From NCBI RefSeq assembly GCF_007923295.1, contig NZ_VOIR01000012.1, positions 310,001 to 374,000 of the forward strand: a stretch of DNA of 64,000 nt, given 5' to 3'. A program made the translations under genes and the position numbers. Source of the DNA: Agrococcus sediminis (GTDB lineage Bacteria > Actinomycetota > Actinomycetes > Actinomycetales > Microbacteriaceae). Of the stretch, positions 44,679 through 56,503 are shown one piece after another; positions within the stretch are counted from its first letter, which is position 1, and each line of letters starts with the position of its first letter. The notes beneath the pieces are model-generated. The model was not told the DNA's origin and made no database searches. It saw only the letters and a list, made by a program, of their open reading frames with translations.

Positions 44679-47027
44679 TCAGTCGGCGAGGGTGAGCAGC
44701 GCGACCGGCAGCGTGCCGAGCACGTCGGCCATCCGCGCCTCGCCGCCCTCGACGACGCGGCCGGTGAGCACGTCGCGCCAGCGCACCGCGTCGTCGCCGC
44801 GCGGCGGCAGGTGCAGCGTCGTCTCGCCCCAGCCGCCGCGGGCCGCGAGCCCGATCGGCAGGCGCGTCGCGACCGCGATCGCTCCGCCGCGGTCGAACGC
44901 CAGCACGTGCTGCTCGGCATCGCCCGAGGCGAGCACCGGCTCGTAGTGCTCGAAGCGCTCGGGGTGCTCGCGGCGCAGGCGCAGGGCCTCGCGCACGAGC
45001 CGCACCTTGGCGACCTCGAGGTCCCACGCGCCCGTGACGGGCTCGCGCGCGGACGACCGCAGCGCATCCATCCGCTCCCAGTCGACGGGCCGGCGGTTGT
45101 CGGGGTCGACGAGCGACTGCTCGAGCGCCTCCGAGCCCTGGTAGACGTCGGGGAAGCCCGGGATCATGAGGTTGAGCAGCTTCGCCGACAGCACGTTCGA
45201 GCGGAAGCCCTCCTCCGTCGCGGCGAGGAACGCCTCGACGTCGCGGCTCGCGGGCTCGGCCATCACGTTGCGCACGAGCTCGGCGAGGTGCCCCTCGAAG
45301 CGGGTGTCGGGATCGGTCCAGTGCGTGATCGCGTCGGCCTCGCGCGCGGCCTTCTCCATGTAGGCGACGAGCCGCTCCTCGCTCGCCGGCCACGCGCCGA
45401 CGACCGCCTGCAGCAGCAGGTTCGCGAACGCCCGGCCCTTGTGGGGCGCGAAGACGAGCAGCTTGTCGAGCAGCGCCTCCCACTGCTCGGGCACCTCGGC
45501 GATCGTCGTGATGCGGGCGCGCACGTCCTCGCCGCGCTTCGTGTCGTGCGTCGACAGCGCGTTCATCGCGTGCGGCCACTCCGCCTGCCGCTTCGCCATC
45601 GACGTGTGGAAGTCGTGCACCGTGATGTCGAAGACATCCGGGTCGCCGCCCACCTCGTTGAGGCTCGTCAGGCGCGAGTACCGGTAGAACGCGGTGTCCT
45701 CGACGCCCTTCGCCATCACCATGCCGCTCGTCTGCTGGAAGCGCAGCGCCGCCTCGTGCCGCGGGTTGCCGAGCACCGGCAGCAGCGCGTCGATGGTCTC
45801 GGCCAGCTCCGGCCGGTGCTGCTTCGCGCGCTCGGCCGCGGCGCCGAGGTGCTCGAGCCCGTCGGGCAGGTACGAGCGGTACACGGGGAAGCAGGCGAGC
45901 AGCTCGGCGATCGCGTCGTCGGTGTCGTCGGGCGCGCCCCGGTCGCCCCACGCATCCGCCGCCCGCACCTCGCGCTCGAGGCGCAGCACCTCGGCGCGCA
46001 GGATGCCGTCGGCGATGCGCCGCTTCGTGCGGTGCGTGAGCTCGGCCCAGTCGACCGGCTCGCCGCCGCGCAGGCGCGCGTCGAGCGCGTCGAGCGGCTC
46101 GGCCGCCGCCGGATCGGTGAGCACCCGGTCGATCTCGCCGAGCGTGTCGTAGCCGGTCGTGCCCGCCGTCGCCCAGCGCGGCAGCTGCTCGCCGGGCTCG
46201 AGGATCTTCTCGACGAGCACGAACGCGCCGCCCGTGAGGCGGTCGAGGTCCTCGAGGTAGCCGGCGGGGTCGCGCAGGCCGTCGGGGTGGTCGACGCGCA
46301 GGCCCTGCACGAGGCGCTCGTCGAACCACCGGCCGATCTCGGCGTGCGTCGCGTCGAACACCTCGGGCAGCTCGACCCGCACCGCGGCGAGCGTCGTCAC
46401 CGCGAAGAAGCGGCGGTAGTTGAGCTGGTCGTCGCCGGTCTTCCAGTGCCCGAGGCGATAGTGCTGCCGCTCGAGCACCTCCTGCGCCGAGCCCTCGCCC
46501 GTGCCGGGCGCGACCGGCAGCCGCGTGTCCCAGTAGCGCAGCGCCTGCGCCTCGCCGTCGTCGTCCCGCTCGAGCTCGAGGTGGGCGACGGTGCCGTCGT
46601 CCGACCAGTCGTCGTCGCCGACGATCGGCAGCAGCAGCTTGCCGCCGCCCGCCTCCCAGTCGACGTCGAACGCCGGCGCGATCGCGCTCTCGCGCCCCTC
46701 GCGCAGCAGCTGCCACCACCAGGCGTTGTGCTCCGGCACGGCCACGCCCATGTGGTTGGGCACGATGTCGACGAGCACCCCCATGCCGAGGCCGCGCGCC
46801 TTCTCGGCCAGCGCATCCAGCCCCGCCTCGCCGCCGCGCGCCGGGTCGACGCGGGCGTGCGAGACGACGTCGTAGCCGTGGTTCGAGCCGTGCTCGGCCT
46901 CGAGGATGGGCGACAGGTAGACCCAGTCGACGCCGAGGTCGGCGAGCGCGTCGAGCCGCTCGGCCGCGTCGAAGAGCGTGAACTCGTCGCTGATCTGCAG
47001 TCGGTAGGTGCTCTGCGGCGTGCGCAC
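44679..47027 (-). CDS. treY: Malto-oligosyltrehalose synthase
   Basis: Turns the reducing-end alpha-1,4 bond of maltodextrin into the alpha-1,1 bond of trehalose; GH13 enzyme of 782 aa, normal length. PQSTYRLQIS opens the protein; HGSNHGYDVV, VDIVPNHMGV, GLRVDHPDGL and LVEKILEPGE are the active-site blocks. The GTG start has GAGGAG 4-5 nt upstream and lies 13 nt after the glgX stop. Confidence 0.96.
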   Translation of the reverse strand: MRTPQSTYRLQISDEFTLFDAAERLDALADLGVDWVYLSPILEAEHGSNHGYDVVSHARVDPARGGEAGLDALAEKARGLGMGVLVDIVPNHMGVAVPEHNAWWWQLLREGRESAIAPAFDVDWEAGGGKLLLPIVGDDDWSDDGTVAHLELERDDDGEAQALRYWDTRLPVAPGTGEGSAQEVLERQHYRLGHWKTGDDQLNYRRFFAVTTLAAVRVELPEVFDATHAEIGRWFDERLVQGLRVDHPDGLRDPAGYLEDLDRLTGGAFVLVEKILEPGEQLPRWATAGTTGYDTLGEIDRVLTDPAAAEPLDALDARLRGGEPVDWAELTHRTKRRIADGILRAEVLRLEREVRAADAWGDRGAPDDTDDAIAELLACFPVYRSYLPDGLEHLGAAAERAKQHRPELAETIDALLPVLGNPRHEAALRFQQTSGMVMAKGVEDTAFYRYSRLTSLNEVGGDPDVFDITVHDFHTSMAKRQAEWPHAMNALSTHDTKRGEDVRARITTIAEVPEQWEALLDKLLVFAPHKGRAFANLLLQAVVGAWPASEERLVAYMEKAAREADAITHWTDPDTRFEGHLAELVRNVMAEPASRDVEAFLAATEEGFRSNVLSAKLLNLMIPGFPDVYQGSEALEQSLVDPDNRRPVDWERMDALRSSAREPVTGAWDLEVAKVRLVREALRLRREHPERFEHYEPVLASGDAEQHVLAFDRGGAIAVATRLPIGLAARGGWGETTLHLPPRGDDAVRWRDVLTGRVVEGGEARMADVLGTLPVALLTLAD

Positions 47028-47040
47028 GGGTCTCCTCGGG

Positions 47041-49404
<2,364 letters not shown>

Positions 49405-49470
49405 GTGCCCGAGTGTATGGCGGCCATGCTTCGGGGAAGGTGCGAGCCGGGGCGGCGGCGGGGCCGGCCA

Positions 49471-49944
49471 TCAGTCGCCGACGACGCGCTCCTCGCCGCC
49501 GGTGATGCGCAGCAGCTCGTCGTACGTGAGCATGAAGACGGTGTCGGCGGTGCCCGCCGCGGCCGAGAGCTCCGGGTAGTCGCGGAGCGCGACGTCGACG
49601 ATCGTGCGGATGGGCGCGGGGTGCCCGAGCGGCGCGACGCCGCCGATCACCTGCCCGGTCGCCGCGCGCACCTGCTCGGGGGTGGCGCGCTCGATCGGCC
49701 CCTCGCCGAGCTGCTCGGCGAGCATCGCCGTGTCGACCCGGTGCCGGCCCGACGTCATCACGAGCAGCGGCGCATCCGCCATCCAGAAGATGAGCGAGTT
49801 GGCGATCGCGCCCACCTCGATGCCGAGCGCCGCGGCGGCGGCCTTCGCGGTGTGCGTGCCCTCGTCGAAGCGGATCACGTCGCGGTCGATGCCGAGCTCG
49901 CGCAGCTGCGCCTGGATCGCGGCGGCCCTGGTCGGAAGCGTCAT
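49471..49944 (-). CDS. YbaK/EbsC-family aminoacyl-tRNA deacylase
   Basis: A 157-aa trans-editing protein of the YbaK/ProX superfamily, which removes wrong amino acids from tRNA. TAKAAAAALGIEVGAIANSL, SGRHRVDT and GQVIGGVAPLGHP are the substrate-pocket motifs. The invariant Lys of this superfamily is matched by K44 in the TAKAA context. CAGGAT ends 6 nt before the ATG. It could be a prolyl-tRNA or other editing enzyme; the tRNA is not predictable. Confidence 0.85.
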   Translation of the reverse strand: MTLPTRAAAIQAQLRELGIDRDVIRFDEGTHTAKAAAAALGIEVGAIANSLIFWMADAPLLVMTSGRHRVDTAMLAEQLGEGPIERATPEQVRAATGQVIGGVAPLGHPAPIRTIVDVALRDYPELSAAAGTADTVFMLTYDELLRITGGEERVVGD

Positions 49945-49970
49945 GCCCCCATCCTGCCCGGGCCGCTCGC

Positions 49971-50062
49971 GCACAACGCAAGCCCGGCGTGGGCGTTCCG
50001 CGGGCGGATGCGGCGCGGGGCCGGGCAGCCCGCCATCCGGACGATCCGGGCTTGCGTTGTGC
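49971..50062. repeat. 92-bp inverted-repeat element between ybaK-like gene and ABC permease
   Basis: Perfect 17-bp terminal inverted repeats GCACAACGCAAGCCCGG and CCGGGCTTGCGTTGTGC enclose 58 bp containing a nested CGGATG/CATCCG pair. The termini are less GC-rich than the surroundings. There is no ORF inside. It could be a terminator for the ABC operon, a structured RNA or a miniature mobile element. Confidence 0.6.
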
Positions 50063-50112
50063 TCGAGGGGGCGAGGCGAGGTGCGGGCGGTCGGGCGGAT
50101 GGGCGGGGCGGG

Positions 50113-51221
50113 TCAGGCGATGCGGCTGCCGGGGGCGAGCCGGCGCGCCGGGGCGCGCACCGCGGCGATCGCGCCCCACACGGCCGCGGCCGCGAGCGCC
50201 ACGTGGATGCCGAGCCCGACGAACCAGCTGGGCACGGTGCGCTCGTAGATCTCGCGCGGCGAGTCGCCCTGATAGCCGCCCATGGGGTCGTAGTCGGCGC
50301 ACGACTCGACGTGCGGCGGCTCCTGCAGCCCGCGCACGCCGAGCCCGATCTGGCCGAAGACGTCGTCGGGGTAGCTGTCGCCGCCGAAGTGCGGCGGGAT
50401 GGCGTCGGCGAGGATCACGTAGGGGTTCGCCGCGAGCATCCACCACACCCGGTCGGGCCGGGCGACGACGGTCGTGTAGGTGCGGTCGGTCTCGACGCAC
50501 GTGGCGTTGCCGGTCTGCTCGTCGTAGTCCCAGCTGATCTCCTGCCGCTCCTCCTCGGTCTGAAAGGCGATCGTCGCGACGCCGAAGCCGATGAGGGTGC
50601 CGACGCTGAAGAGCGCCACGAAGAGGTAGCTGACGACCGTCGAGAGCACCGGCCGGCGGATGAGGCCCGAGAGCCCGACGCCGATCGCCGAGATGACGCC
50701 GATCTCGAGCACCACGATGGGGATCGCGACGAGCACCGCCTCCCAGCGGAGCCCTCCGAGCATCGCCGACGCGAGCATGAACGGCGTGCACACGGCGAGG
50801 AAGCCGAGCGAGGCGATCCACGAGCCCAGCACCTTGCCGAGCACGAGCTGCGAGGCCGTCACCTGCGTCACCTGCGTCGACGCGAGCGTGCCGCCGTCGC
50901 GGTCGCCGTTGATCGCGTTGCCCGAGAGCGCCGGCGTGACGAGCGACGTGACGAGCATCACGAGGAAGATCGTCATCGCGAAGATGGCGCCGCCGAGGTC
51001 GCGCTGGTAGCCCTGCAGCGACAGGAACAGCACGGTGATCACGCCGCCGACGACGATCGCGACCACGCCGAGCAGCACGTACCAGGCGACGCTGCGCACG
51101 CGCTGCGCGAGCTCGAGCCCGACGACGACGCCGAGCAGCCGCAACCAGCCGAGGGCTCCGGATGCGTCGGGCGGGGCCGGGCGGGACGCCTCGTCGGCCA
51201 TGGGCGCGGTGTCGGTGCGGC

Positions 51222-51225
<4 letters not shown>
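50113..51225 (-). CDS. ABC-2 type transporter permease
   Basis: Membrane subunit of 370 aa with six membrane segments; a large extracytoplasmic loop lies between segments 5 and 6 (about 240-320, with cysteines C245 and C305 region). The GNAINGDRDGGTLASTQVTQVT stretch is typical of ABC-2 exporters. The start overlaps the ATPase gene by ATGA. The cargo is unknown. Confidence 0.85.
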
Positions 51226-52253
<1,028 letters not shown>

Positions 52254-52374
52254 CGTCGCCCGCTCAGGGGGTGCTGCATGGCTCGATCCTGGCCCCCGCG
52301 GGTGCCGCGTGACCAGTGCCGCGCGCAGAGTCATCCGTGCGGATGACATCGCCGCCGACGCCTACGCTGGAGGG

Positions 52375-53319
52375 ATGCCGCACCTCCCCCGCCTCCGCAC
52401 CGGCGGGATCGTGGCGGGCGTGCTGCTCGTGCTCTGCTCGATCGCCTCCGTGCAGCTCGGCGCCTCGATCGCGAAGACGCTGTTCGACCGCATCGACCCG
52501 GCCGCGCTGACGCCGCTGCGGCTCGCCCTCGCGGCGCTCGTGATCCTCGTCATCGCGCGCCCGCGCATCCGCTCCTGGAACCGCGCCGCGTGGCGCTCGG
52601 TAGCCCTGCTCGGCGTCGCGCTCGCCGGCATGAACCTGCTCTTCTACCTGTCGCTGCCGCGCATCCCGATCGCGCTCGCCGTCGCCGTCGAGCTGCTCGG
52701 GCCGCTCGTGCTCGCCCTCGTGCAGTCGCGCCGGCTCGTCGACGTCGCGTGGGTCGGGCTCGCCGCGATCGGGGTGGGCGTCATCGGCGCGCAGTCGATC
52801 GCGGGCGACCTCGACCCGGTCGGGGTGCTGCTCGCGCTCGGCGCGGGCGCCTGCTGGGCGGGCTACATCCTCGCGTCGGCGTCGGTCGGTCGGCAGGTGC
52901 CGGGCGTCGGCGGCCTCGCGGGAGCGCTCGTGATCGCGACGGTCGCGGTGCTGCCCTTCGGGCTGCTCGGGGCGATCGGTGCGGTCGGCGCCGACCCGTC
53001 GGCGCTGCTGCCGGCGTTCGCGGTCGCCATGCTCTCGAGCGCCATCGCCTACGGCCTCGAGCTGCTGGCGCTGCGCCGCGTGCCGACGCGGGTCTTCGGC
53101 ATCCTGATGGCGCTCGAGCCGGCGTCGGCCGCGCTCTTCGGCTTCCTCGTGATCGGCGAGCTGCTCGGCGGCCTCGACCTGCTCGCGCTCGCGCTCGTGA
53201 TCGTCGCCGCCGTCGGCGTCGCGATGACCGCGGCGCGCGGCCGGCGCGAGCCGCCGCCGCTCACCGGGCCGGTCGGGCTCGGGCAGCCGGGCGTGGGGCA
53301 GGTGCCGCCGCTGCCGTGA
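52375..53319 (+). CDS. EamA-family (DMT) metabolite transporter
   Basis: A 314-aa membrane protein with ten segments in two EamA repeats (about 10-140 and 150-290). It is close in layout to RhtA-type amino-acid and homoserine exporters (FYLSLPRIPIALAVAVELLGP; YGLELLALRRVPTRVFGILM). The start at 52375 follows TACGCT by exactly 6 nt. The last 20 residues are Gly/Pro-rich. The substrate is not predictable. Confidence 0.87.
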   Translation: MPHLPRLRTGGIVAGVLLVLCSIASVQLGASIAKTLFDRIDPAALTPLRLALAALVILVIARPRIRSWNRAAWRSVALLGVALAGMNLLFYLSLPRIPIALAVAVELLGPLVLALVQSRRLVDVAWVGLAAIGVGVIGAQSIAGDLDPVGVLLALGAGACWAGYILASASVGRQVPGVGGLAGALVIATVAVLPFGLLGAIGAVGADPSALLPAFAVAMLSSAIAYGLELLALRRVPTRVFGILMALEPASAALFGFLVIGELLGGLDLLALALVIVAAVGVAMTAARGRREPPPLTGPVGLGQPGVGQVPPLP

Positions 53320-53375
53320 CGGCGCAGCCGCCCGGCGGGCAGACCGCGCTCGGGCGGGCCTGCGACGATGGATGC

Positions 53376-53891
53376 GTGGGCGAGCACGACGAGGACGCCC
53401 GGCGGTGGGCGCCGCCGGGGCATCCGGCCGCGCGCGGCACCGGCGGCGGCGACGCGCCCGAGCAGCCCGGCACCTCGGCGGCGGCACCGTGGACCCGCGG
53501 AGCCCGGCCGACCCGCCGGCCGGACGACGCATCCGCCACCTCCGCCGTGCCCGTGCCGGCGCCGCCGTGGGACGCGCCGCCCGAGCAGGGCGCGGCCGGC
53601 GAGCGCGAGCCGCGCATGTGGCCGATCGCGGCCGGCATCGCCGGGCTCGCGGTGCTCGCGTGCATCCCGCACTGGGTCGCGCCGACGATCGCGCTCATGG
53701 TCTCGCTCGTCGGCATCCCGATCGCGTGGGGGTTCCGGCGCATCTCGCACGGGCGCCGGCGCGTGCAGTACGTCGTCGTGGTGCTGACGCTGCTGCTGAC
53801 CGCCGCGCTCGCGGTCATCGCGCCGCTCCTCTGGCTCGAGCTCGGCGTGCTCGCGCCGCTGACCGTGCCGGACGTGCCCGCGCCGGAGTGA
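53376..53891 (+). CDS. Hypothetical membrane protein, 171 aa
   Basis: A Pro/Ala/Arg-rich cytoplasmic N-terminus (1-80) is followed by three hydrophobic segments (about 86-102, 106-124, 135-160). GACGAT ends 6 nt before the GTG start, fitting the local leaderless pattern. I do not recognise the family. Its end nearly touches the convergent gene at 53896. Confidence 0.6.
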   Translation: MGEHDEDARRWAPPGHPAARGTGGGDAPEQPGTSAAAPWTRGARPTRRPDDASATSAVPVPAPPWDAPPEQGAAGEREPRMWPIAAGIAGLAVLACIPHWVAPTIALMVSLVGIPIAWGFRRISHGRRRVQYVVVVLTLLLTAALAVIAPLLWLELGVLAPLTVPDVPAPE

Positions 53892-53895
53892 TCCG

Positions 53896-54492
53896 CTAGC
53901 TGCCGGGCCGCGACCGCGGGTGGAGCCAGGGCGCCGCGAGCCGCGTGATGAACGGCAGGATGAGCCCGACCATGATCGGCGTCAGGATCACGGTCGAGAT
54001 CAGCAGCCGCAGCGGCAGCGCGAGCTCGGCGAAGCCGGGGATGAGCCCGAGCAGGAACGTGACGAGCACGTTCATGGGGAAGAACGCGAGCCAAACGACG
54101 ATCATCTGCTTCCACACGGGCGGTGCGGGCGTCGACTGCCGGATCTCGACGCGGGCGTCGTCCTGCAGCACCACGCCCTCCGGCGCGTCGAACCACCCCT
54201 CGATGCCGGTGCGGCGCTCGACGCGCGACTCGCGGGCGAAGCTCGCGCCCGCCGAGATCCACTGCGCGCGCTCGACGCTGCGCTCCCACGCCTCGAGCGT
54301 CGCCCGGTCGGCGAAGCGGTAGATCATGTGCCAGCGCACGCTGCCGGGCTCCTCGCGCACCCAGCCGGCGCCGAGGAAGCCCGGGAAGAGCGTCGCGAGC
54401 GCGACGCCGTGCTGCACCCACGCCTGCGCGTAGCGCTCCATGCTCGGGTCGACGGTGCGCTCGATGGCGACGGTGATCGGCGACTGCTCCAT
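53896..54492 (-). CDS. Antibiotic biosynthesis monooxygenase-like domain with membrane anchor
   Basis: A 198-aa protein. Residues 5-100 fit the ABM ferredoxin-like fold (ITVAIERTVDPSMERYAQAW, WHMIYRFADRATLEAWERS). The C-terminal third has two to three membrane segments (about 130-150 and 158-180). Fusions of this kind are common in actinobacteria and their role is unknown. CACGGT ends 6 nt before the ATG. Confidence 0.72.
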   Translation of the reverse strand: MEQSPITVAIERTVDPSMERYAQAWVQHGVALATLFPGFLGAGWVREEPGSVRWHMIYRFADRATLEAWERSVERAQWISAGASFARESRVERRTGIEGWFDAPEGVVLQDDARVEIRQSTPAPPVWKQMIVVWLAFFPMNVLVTFLLGLIPGFAELALPLRLLISTVILTPIMVGLILPFITRLAAPWLHPRSRPGS

Positions 54493-54552
54493 GCCTCAAC
54501 CGTGGCAGACGGGAGGTTTCGCCCGCATGTCGCGCGGGGCTAGCGTTCCGGC

Positions 54553-54921
54553 ATGGACAGCGTGGGCGAGGGGTTCGACGAGCTGCTGGCGATCGCGTGC
54601 GTGCGCGACCGGGCGGCGGGCATGCGCTGGTACGAGACGCTCCTCGGGCGCCCCGCCGACGCGATGGCGGGCGAGGAGGCGCTGTGGCGGATCGGGGCGG
54701 ATGCGTGGCTCGTCGTCGATGAGCGGCCGGCTCGGGCGGGCGCGTGCACGGTCACGATCGCGGTGCGCGGGCTCGACGCCATGCTCGAGCGGCTCGCCGC
54801 CGCCGGCGTGCGGCCCGAGCACGCGGAGCGCTACGCCAACGGCGTGCACCACGTGACCATCGCCGACCCGGACGGCAACAGCGTCTCGCTCGCGGAGGCG
54901 CCCGCGGGCTTCGCGCTCTGA
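54553..54921 (+). CDS. VOC/glyoxalase-superfamily protein
   Basis: A 122-aa single vicinal-oxygen-chelate domain: AIACVRDRAAGMRWYETLLG opens it and HHVTIADPDGNSVSLAE closes it with the usual Glu. Members include glyoxalases, dioxygenases and resistance proteins; no substrate is evident. TAGCGT ends exactly 6 nt before the ATG. Confidence 0.82.
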   Translation: MDSVGEGFDELLAIACVRDRAAGMRWYETLLGRPADAMAGEEALWRIGADAWLVVDERPARAGACTVTIAVRGLDAMLERLAAAGVRPEHAERYANGVHHVTIADPDGNSVSLAEAPAGFAL

Positions 54922-54934
54922 CGGGCCTTCGCGG

Positions 54935-55702
54935 TCAGCAGGTGCCGTTCGCCTGCAGCTCGGGATCGTCGATGATGCCGCCGTCGATGGCGAAGCCGGC
55001 CACGACCTCGTCGCCGACGACCTCGACCGACTGCAGGGTGAGGGCGGCGGGCACCGAGGAGGCGATGCAGACGCTGCGGTCCTGCAGCAGCGGCTCGAGC
55101 AGGCCGCCGAACTGCTGGCGCAGCTGGTCGGCGGTGACGGTGGCGTCGGCGATGCTGCCCGAGACGGGCGAGAGCACCAGGTCGCCCTCGGCGGCGCCCG
55201 GCTCGAGCACGATGCCGAGCGGGATGGCCGCGCCGAGCACGTCGACCTCGGTCGACGCCGTCACGTTCGGCTCGTCGAGCTCGATCGTCTCGGCCGGGAA
55301 GCCGTCGATCGTCGCCAGCAGGGCGCGCAGCTGCTCGGTCGTCATCCGCACGTCGGCGGTGCCGCCGGCCGCGGCGCGGTCGGCGCGGATCGGCACGTCC
55401 TGCAGCTCGGCGGCGACGTCGCCGCTGAACGAGCCCACCGTGACGTCCTGCGAGGCGAGCCGCACCTCGGCGAGCGAGCCGGCGACGAGCTGCGGGAGCA
55501 GGATCCCGTCGATCTCGACATCGACCGGGTGATCGGCGGGCAGCTGCAGCTGCTCGACGACGGTGGAGCGGATGACGCCGGGCACCATCTGCCGCGCGAC
55601 GAGCTCGGCGACGACGAGGAGCGCCGCGATGACGACGAGGATCGCGGCGAAGACGAAGAACGCGCGGCCCGGGCTGCGGCGGGGCTTCGCGGTGGCGGTC
55701 AT
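54935..55702 (-). CDS. DUF2993 / LmeA-like secreted or membrane-anchored protein
   Basis: A 255-aa protein with one N-terminal membrane span (about 14-37) and a DUF2993 (LmeA) domain. LmeA is a mannosyltransferase-related phospholipid-binding protein in mycobacterial envelope synthesis; a similar envelope role here is inferred. Domain features are IRSTVVEQLQLPADHPVDVEIDG at the start and repeated T.EQLR segments. Two cysteines lie near the C-terminus (SVCIAS and the last residue). GGAG lies 7 nt before the ATG. Confidence 0.8.
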   Translation of the reverse strand: MTATAKPRRSPGRAFFVFAAILVVIAALLVVAELVARQMVPGVIRSTVVEQLQLPADHPVDVEIDGILLPQLVAGSLAEVRLASQDVTVGSFSGDVAAELQDVPIRADRAAAGGTADVRMTTEQLRALLATIDGFPAETIELDEPNVTASTEVDVLGAAIPLGIVLEPGAAEGDLVLSPVSGSIADATVTADQLRQQFGGLLEPLLQDRSVCIASSVPAALTLQSVEVVGDEVVAGFAIDGGIIDDPELQANGTC

Positions 55703-55796
55703 CGGCGGGCTCCGTCGGGCGTCGGGGTCTCGAGGCTGCCCGTCTGGATCACAGGTCGAGGGTAGATGGGGCGTCGCATGAGCGCCTGAACGGCGA

Positions 55797-55819
55797 AGAC
55801 CCCGCCTCAGGCGGGGTCT
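55797..55819. terminator. Hairpin, diverged copy of the tRNA-Gly terminator
   Basis: AGACCCCGCC and GGCGGGGTCT form a perfect 10-bp stem with a TCA loop. It belongs to the left copy of the 40-bp direct repeat (55798-55837). Confidence 0.55.
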
Positions 55820-55837
55820 CGTGGAGCGGATGACGGG
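55798..55837. repeat. Left copy of a 40-bp direct repeat containing a tRNA-Gly 3' end fragment
   Basis: Matches 55924-55963 without gaps at 35 of 40 positions, offset 126 bp. The last 13 bases (55825-55837) are identical to the 3' end of tRNA-Gly: discriminator, acceptor strand and the start of the T stem. The remaining tRNA body is absent here. Confidence 0.7.
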
Positions 55838-55921
55838 CGCGGAGGCCCGGTGGGGCTCCGGGTGATCCGACCAGCGCGGCCGCAGGCCGCTCGACCGTTC
55901 GATTCCCGGCAGGAGCGACGA

Positions 55922-55946
55922 AGGACCCCGCCTGCGGCGGGGTCCT
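55922..55946 (-). terminator. Terminator of tRNA-Gly
   Basis: AGGACCCCGCC and GGCGGGGTCCT form a perfect 11-bp stem with a TGC loop, 4 nt beyond the tRNA 3' end. Confidence 0.75.
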
Positions 55947-55950
55947 GAGG

Positions 55951-56021
55951 AGCGGATGACGGGAATCGAACCCGCGCTATCAGCTTGGGAAGCTGAAGTT
56001 CTGCCATTGAACTACATCCGC
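55951..56021 (-). tRNA. tRNA-Gly (CCC)
   Basis: On the minus strand the acceptor GCGGATG pairs with CATCCGC, discriminator T. The anticodon arm TCAGC-TTCCCAA-GCTGA gives CCC (plus-strand ggg at 55987-55989). The T arm GCGGGTTCGATTCCCGT is normal. CCA is not encoded. TACCAT (minus 56047-56052) may be its -10. Confidence 0.95.
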
Positions 56022-56074
56022 GCGGCCGGGTGACCGGCTCGGGTCCATGGTACGGCACGGCGCTGGGAGGCGGG

Positions 56075-56119
56075 GTGGTCTCGACTCGCGCGGCTCCGCC
56101 GCGCGGCTCGACCAGCGGA
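56075..56119. repeat. Copy of the 43-bp dispersed repeat after the GNAT gene
   Basis: It begins GTGGTCTCGACTCG and ends CTCGACCAGCGGA, with a different central hairpin (GCGCGGC-TCC-GCCGCGC). It lies 7 nt after the stop of the minus-strand acetyltransferase gene, in the same relative orientation as the array after treZ. Confidence 0.7.
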
Positions 56120-56125
56120 GGGAGG

Positions 56126-56461
56126 CTACGCCGTGGGCGGGGAGGGCACGTAGGGGTGCGCCACGAGCGACTGGTGCTCGGGGTGCTTGCCCAGCCAGCC
56201 CTGCACGAACGTGCACTGCGGCACGATCCTGCGGCCCGCATCCGTCGCGTCCTGCATCGCGAAGCGCGCGAGCGCGCTGCCCACGCCGTGGCCGCCGAAC
56301 GCGTCGCCGACGACCGTGTGCTGGAGCACGCGGTTGCCGTCGGCGTCATCGGCGTACGAGAGCACGCCGGCGAGCCGGTCGCCGATATGGGCCTCGTAGC
56401 GGGAGCGGTCGGAGTCGTCGCCGACCACCACGTGGACGTCGTGCGATGCGGGCTCGGTCAT
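56126..56461 (-). CDS. GNAT-fold N-acetyltransferase (YjdJ/Acetyltransf_CG-like)
   Basis: A 111-aa small acetyltransferase-fold protein: RYEAHIGDRLAGVLSY and VVGDAFGGHGVGSALARFAM (acetyl-CoA loop) then IVPQCTFVQGWLGKHPEHQ are typical of the short GCN5-related group. The conserved Cys is in PQCTF. The ATG at 56461 follows TTGGAT by 7 nt; a Met three codons earlier is possible. Substrate unknown. Confidence 0.85.
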   Translation of the reverse strand: MTEPASHDVHVVVGDDSDRSRYEAHIGDRLAGVLSYADDADGNRVLQHTVVGDAFGGHGVGSALARFAMQDATDAGRRIVPQCTFVQGWLGKHPEHQSLVAHPYVPSPPTA

Positions 56462-56503
56462 GCGACCCATCCAACCCCGGCGGCCCCGCCGCCGACAAGG
56501 GCG

